This document shows positions 59,565 through 64,000 of a DNA stretch of 64,000 bases, one piece after another. Every line of letters begins with the position of its first letter. The stretch's first letter is position 1. This DNA comes from Atherix ibis. Lineage: Eukaryota > Arthropoda > Insecta > Diptera > Athericidae. The notes under the pieces are model-generated. The model had not been told where the DNA came from, searched no databases, and was given only the letters and a program-made list of their open reading frames with translations. A program made the position numbers and the translations under genes. The stretch lies in NCBI GenBank assembly GCA_958298945.1, contig OY282609.1, forward strand, positions 66,312,220-66,376,219. Direction: 5' to 3'.

Positions 59565-60423
59565 CGAGGTCTGTTCAAAAAGTATAGCGAATTTTGTGTT
59601 TTTTCAAAAATTATTTATTTATTCATGAATATCTGTTTTGTTCCCTTTAAAGTAATCAACATTAGATATTATACACTTGTGCCAACGTTTTTTCAAATTT
59701 TCTAAGCACTTCAAAAAATCATTTTTTGTGATCTTGTTCAGCTCCTCCTTCGATGCCGTCTTTATCTTCTCAATCGTAGCGTAGCATCGTCCTTTCATGG
59801 GACTCTTTCAGATCTGGGGAATACGGTGGCTGCGGCATTATTAGTGTATTGTTTTTGGTCAAACATTCGGGCACAAGCAACGATGCGTTATCATGGTGCA
59901 AAAGCCAATTTTTGTTCTTCCACAAATCCGGGCGTTTCTGGAGGATTGCTTCGCGCAACTTGCAAATAACTTGCAGGTAATATTCCTTATTGATCGTTCT
60001 ACCCTGTGGGAAGAACTCATGATGCACCAAGCCCCTGCAATCGAAGAAAACTGTAAGGGAACCTTCATATTCGACCGAACATGGGGCGCTTTTTTCGGTC
60101 TTGGCTCGTACGGCAGCTTCGATTGGGATGATTGAGCTTTGGTTTCCACGTCATAACCATAAACCATTTATGACAAAGTCCAACAGCTCCTTAGCAATGT
60201 TAATGCGATACTGTTTTTGGTCGAAATTGAGCAAAAATCGAAGAGGAGCCAAAACACGTGCAAGCAAAGCAGCTGTCAAAAATTAACTGAACATTCAAAA
60301 TGCCCGAACTTGTAGGCATAAGTGAGAAACATGAATACTAACATAACGCCACAAAAAATCGAAAATAGAATATATGTAAGCCGCGGAAATTCAAAATTCG
60401 CGATAATTTTTGAGCAGACCTCG
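59565..60423 (-). mobile_element. Mariner with CGAGGTCTGTTC ends, copy K
   Basis: The left end is CGAGGTCTGTTCAAAAAGTA. The right end, read inward, is CGAGGTCTGCTCAAAAATTA. TA follows at 60424-60425; the left flank reads AA, a likely mutation. It is 859 bp. It shares the shortened 5' region and the missing codons after HHDNA with copy J, and has further deletions of its own. Confidence 0.92.
59615..60235 (-). pseudogene. Mariner transposase, N-terminally deleted and broken, copy K
   Basis: The sense starts near KQYRINIAKELLDFV and lacks the DNA-binding domain. Relative to J, about 40 bp are missing near 60174, removing the RVITGDES block and hence the first Asp. VYGYDVETKAQSSQ follows, then shifts. 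GRTINKEYYLQVICKLREAI, NKNWLLHHDNASLLVPECLT (second Asp, PxHT missing as in J) and NTLIMPQPPYSPDL remain. The third Asp codons are lost: after SPDL the reading jumps to KESHERTMLRYD, where J has PPCDFFLFPKLK. The last part resembles the family end (RWHKCIISN, KGNKTDIHE). Confidence 0.85.
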
Positions 60424-60425
60424 TA

Positions 60426-63400
60426 TATCTTATTTGGTTAAAATAACTTTATATTTATTAGTTATTTTTTTTGCTTCATTAATAATTTTGTATGTACACA
60501 TATATGGCACCGCATCTATTGCGAAATAGTTCCAGCTACTAGTTAAAAAGCGTTCTCTTGCCTTTATGATTCTCAGTGGAAAATTGTACATTTTGCAAAA
60601 TCTACCCTCTTTTCTCATATTTAGGAATGAAATCAAGTAGGAATATTCCGATTTGGAATATGACGAAATTTGGGTCAATACAATTTGCTAATGGCATACG
60701 TGAAACATTTTCAAGAAAACTTTTTGAATAAACTATAAAGTTAGAAATGTGCGGATGTGCACTGTGTATGTTAGTCTCTTTATATATATAGTACACTGTT
60801 TTCATTATAGATTATATAAATATTCAGTATGTTATATTGTATGTGGTGTTTTGTGCAGTGGTTATTGAAGTTTGGATGCAATTACATTTGCAGTAAATTA
60901 ATAGAAAGTTTGTTAGGAACGCACTAGCCGTCAATAATTACGTTCACAGTTCAATTAACACAAACCGTCTTATGTGCATTCAAAGTAATAACTAACGTCT
61001 TGTATAATATCAGTACATATACATCGACACACACACCCGCAATTATATTTCTCAATTTAAATTAGGCCTCTTCGAATTTCCATTGAACCTGTTGTAGGCG
61101 CGTATAGGTAGTTGTATATAAAATAACACTATTCGTATATGATTGGATATATCATCGAACAAAGAATTTAAATAATGCAAACATGTTTTCTTTTTCATTG
61201 AAAAAATTAATTAAAATCACTAAAGTAAGATCTTTTTTAACCCAAAGTGAACAAGTAACGATATTCTAGTGTGATAAGATTGATTTGAAAAAGAATCCAA
61301 TTTACAAGAATCCAAGTATGTATGAATGTAACTATTTATATTTTGAAATTTTTCTTCTAAATCACATAACATATTTTACTAAAAAATATAGTAATAAAAA
61401 TTTCATAAGAATTAAATATTTGAAATAATGAAATTTCAAAACTGCACAAGAAAATAGAAATTTCCATTTGAACGATGGAATATTTAATATGAAAGTTTTA
61501 ATTAAATTCATTTCTGAAGTATATATCAACCGTGAAAAATGTTAGTAGTTGTATGTTCCGGCCAAATGCAATTAATACAAAGTAGATAGAATCCTATGTA
61601 TTAAATGGAAATATCTGATCTATTTGTTGAGCACTTCAGTTCACATTTAAAACAAGAGATTAAGTAAGTAGGTGTCTACATAGTGCTTAAATATTCCCTC
61701 CATAATATCCACACACCCACAGTCATTTAAAACCTTTCATAAACGATCAGATTTATCCTTTATACAATCACTTAACTATACTATATGGACATGCTTTTAT
61801 AAGCACTTTTGTATTACGGACAGCTAAAATTTCAAAATCCTAAAGCAGAATAACTACTGGAAAATGATTTTCTAGCTTATTTGTTTTATAGCTCCAATCA
61901 AAATGATTATCCTCGTCATATAATAAAATAGCTACTGTACGAATTTATTGAGTGGGCAGTATATGTTTTCGTACATCAATTTACCCGTCTACCTCCACTA
62001 ACTACAAGTTATTCCATTTTAACAGAAGTAAATGTGAAGCAATGAGAATTAATTTAAATTTAACATGAACCAATTCTACTACTGCACACCAAATTGTTGC
62101 CTCATCAAAATTATTGTGCGTATATGCAAATAAAGGGCTTAATAGTGGCAAATAACAATTGTTCGAGGACACAATATTAGTTACCGATTACAAGAGTATA
62201 AATTGTATTACATTCGTCATTTCAATTCGACAATACTGAGGGTAAAATTGATTTTTTATTGTTTTTTAAATATAAACTCTACAATAAAATTTCATGTAAG
62301 AGTATAAAAAATTCTTTTTACTATTTAAGTAATAAAATTGTCAGTAAAATTTTTTTTTTTAAAAACTGTTTATGAAAAATGCTTTAAAAATGATTTCTGA
62401 CTAATTATTTATGAAAATTTTAATGATATATATATAGTATCGAACTCTAATAAACTGAAAGCCTTTAGGGTGTAACTCTTCAACTAATCGAGATTGTCTG
62501 GCAATTAATGCTTCATTGTCATGTAATATAAGTAATTTTTCTGGACTGGTTGTAATCGTCTTGTTTCCACTATTTTCTCAATTTCAAGATAGAACCATAG
62601 AATACTTCGCCTTTTTTGTGTATAAATTGTTTATCAAAAGTGGATAGTAGATTGGTTAGCTTTAATATATGTGTAGAACAGCAAACAAGCAATTTGAAAA
62701 TGTAATCACGATAAAGCAAACCTTACAATTGATAGCTTACTAAGGATTCAGTGCTTAGTATGTCCGGTATTATATGCATGACTAGTCGAATTCTGACAAC
62801 AGATTCAGTTTCGAAATGTGCATAGAAATATTTTGACGAAGAACGAATTATACTCGTATATAAGTTCTCAAGTCTACCAATACAGTAACAACTAACCGAG
62901 TGTGGTTGGCAAACGTTATCCCAGAATTTCCTCTAATTCTAATTCTAATCCAAACTGCTATGCCACTGAATTTTGGTGAATAATAGTGACAGTTTAATTA
63001 TTCCAGATTACAGAGAGCTAAGGATGGGGTGCTCTAAATATAATACGAGTATCAAAGCAGAAGTTGTATATGTTCTTCCCTTTAGGCAATAAAGGAAACA
63101 ATTTTTTATAAAGAATTTTACAAAATTAAATTCAGCTTTAATTTTTTGCTATTGTGTATCAGCTAATTTTAATAATTTACAATAAAAACCATTATCCATG
63201 GCTATGCCGAAAGAGTTGATTGGTAAGAAATGATCTAAAAATACAAGTTGGAATGATTAGTAAAAGCTGAATTGAAGAGCAAAACTTTCTATTTGCTTTC
63301 TGCGTGTACAAGTGTATTTCTTGAAATAATCATAAAAATATGCTATTTTTTTTTCTTACAATACAGCTAGGATAAGTACGTACTTATACGACCCACGAGC

Positions 63401-64000
63401 AACTATCTACAACCACAACGATGACATTTGACACAATTACGCGAGAATCTCACGTGTTGATGAAAACGTTGATGGTCTCCGTTTTCGTATTGTTGGATGA
63501 TGACGTTCTTAGTTTTCATACTAAAAGATTCCGAATGCAAAACATGTTCACTAATCTATTTAAAATACCAAAATTTAGTTTAAATATTGTTTCGAAAGTA
63601 TGTGACTTGAATCGGAATTGATGCAATGAAGCCTTTTGTTTTGTTTGATATTCACTAACGTTAAACTATAAAAGCTTCTCTATTCGACAATTTTTAGTGT
63701 AAAGGTGTTGGAAAAATTCACTATTTCAAAACTATTGTATAAGAAAAAAGTAAATAAAAAAAAACAATTATTTAAAAAAAGTAAAATAAAATTCCAAAAT
63801 TTAAATATAAATAATATTTATTCTACGATAAATGTATTTTTTCTCTTAATTTAAATAGAAATAGGATGAAAAAAATTAAATTCTTGACAACATAAAATGC
63901 TCTTTTCTAATCATTAGTGTATCAACAAATTTCCTTGTACTGATGTTGATAGCAACATTACAGAATATGCTGCATAAAATTGAACCAATTCTGATTGCGC
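60426..64000. other. AT-rich stretch without a recognisable gene
   Basis: No gene, RNA or element end was recognised. Open frames at 60430-60805 (minus) and 63421-63621 (plus) have no motif. A small patch of GTAAAATTTTTTTT words lies near 62340. Confidence 0.6.

Noticed and set aside
60430..60805. Overlapping minus-strand open frames right of mariner K
   Set aside because: No motifs; AT-rich codon content is indistinguishable from flanking non-coding DNA.

Overview
This window looks like gene-poor, strongly AT-rich insect DNA, most likely from a fly. The evidence is indirect. Nearly all recognisable protein-like sequence is decayed transposase of the IS630/Tc1/mariner superfamily, in lineages common in insects. 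One of them is a DD41D element resembling the Rosa group that I recall from tephritid flies. No rRNA, tRNA, CRISPR or bacterial-style operon was seen. The lack of host exons over tens of kilobases suggests intergenic DNA or one or more large introns.

Five mariner-type lineages are present. (1) Mos1-like (mauritiana group) elements: copy A 2634-3865, B 18553-19649, C 23128-24151 with an extra right-end fragment C' at 24571-24638, D 34539-35760 and E 46677-47863. (2) Mellifera-like elements: F about 8590-9808, G 12259-13543, H 53455-54640 and an end fragment Q at 13909-13992. (3) A Himar-like (irritans group) element, P, at 29248-30465. (4) An element with CGAGGTCTGTTC ends: J 31236-32158 and K 59565-60423. 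(5) A separate mariner, I, at about 52554-53455. DD41D-type elements are L (1-538), M (15495-16773), the interrupted relic N (28590-30790) and probably O (17135-17990). None of these can encode an intact transposase: all show frameshifts, stop codons, internal deletions or lost catalytic residues. Several keep terminal inverted repeats (TIRs) and TA target duplications.

The layout records a history. P is nested inside N. G and H share not only the element but about 333 bp of right flank, so a larger segment was duplicated. I and H are fused tail to tail with both 3' ends missing. Next to copy C, a roughly 410-bp inverted-repeat element lies between two copies of the same mariner end and flank. 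Several copies from different lineages carry deletions that begin or end in the codons of the conserved HxDNA transposase motif.

Outside the transposons the main structure is a 1.6-kb degenerate array at 41.6-43.3 kb built on an ACTGAAAAGTTTTT-like unit with a higher-order repeat, plus small related patches elsewhere. There is also a loose tandem repeat at 51.1-51.5 kb, a perfect 25-bp inverted repeat at 46.6 kb and simple-sequence DNA. The only possible host coding pieces are a short candidate first exon at 55708-55768 (minus strand) and a less AT-rich patch at 32803-32955 (plus strand). Neither is recognised. All statements rest on reading by eye; no alignment or database search was run.
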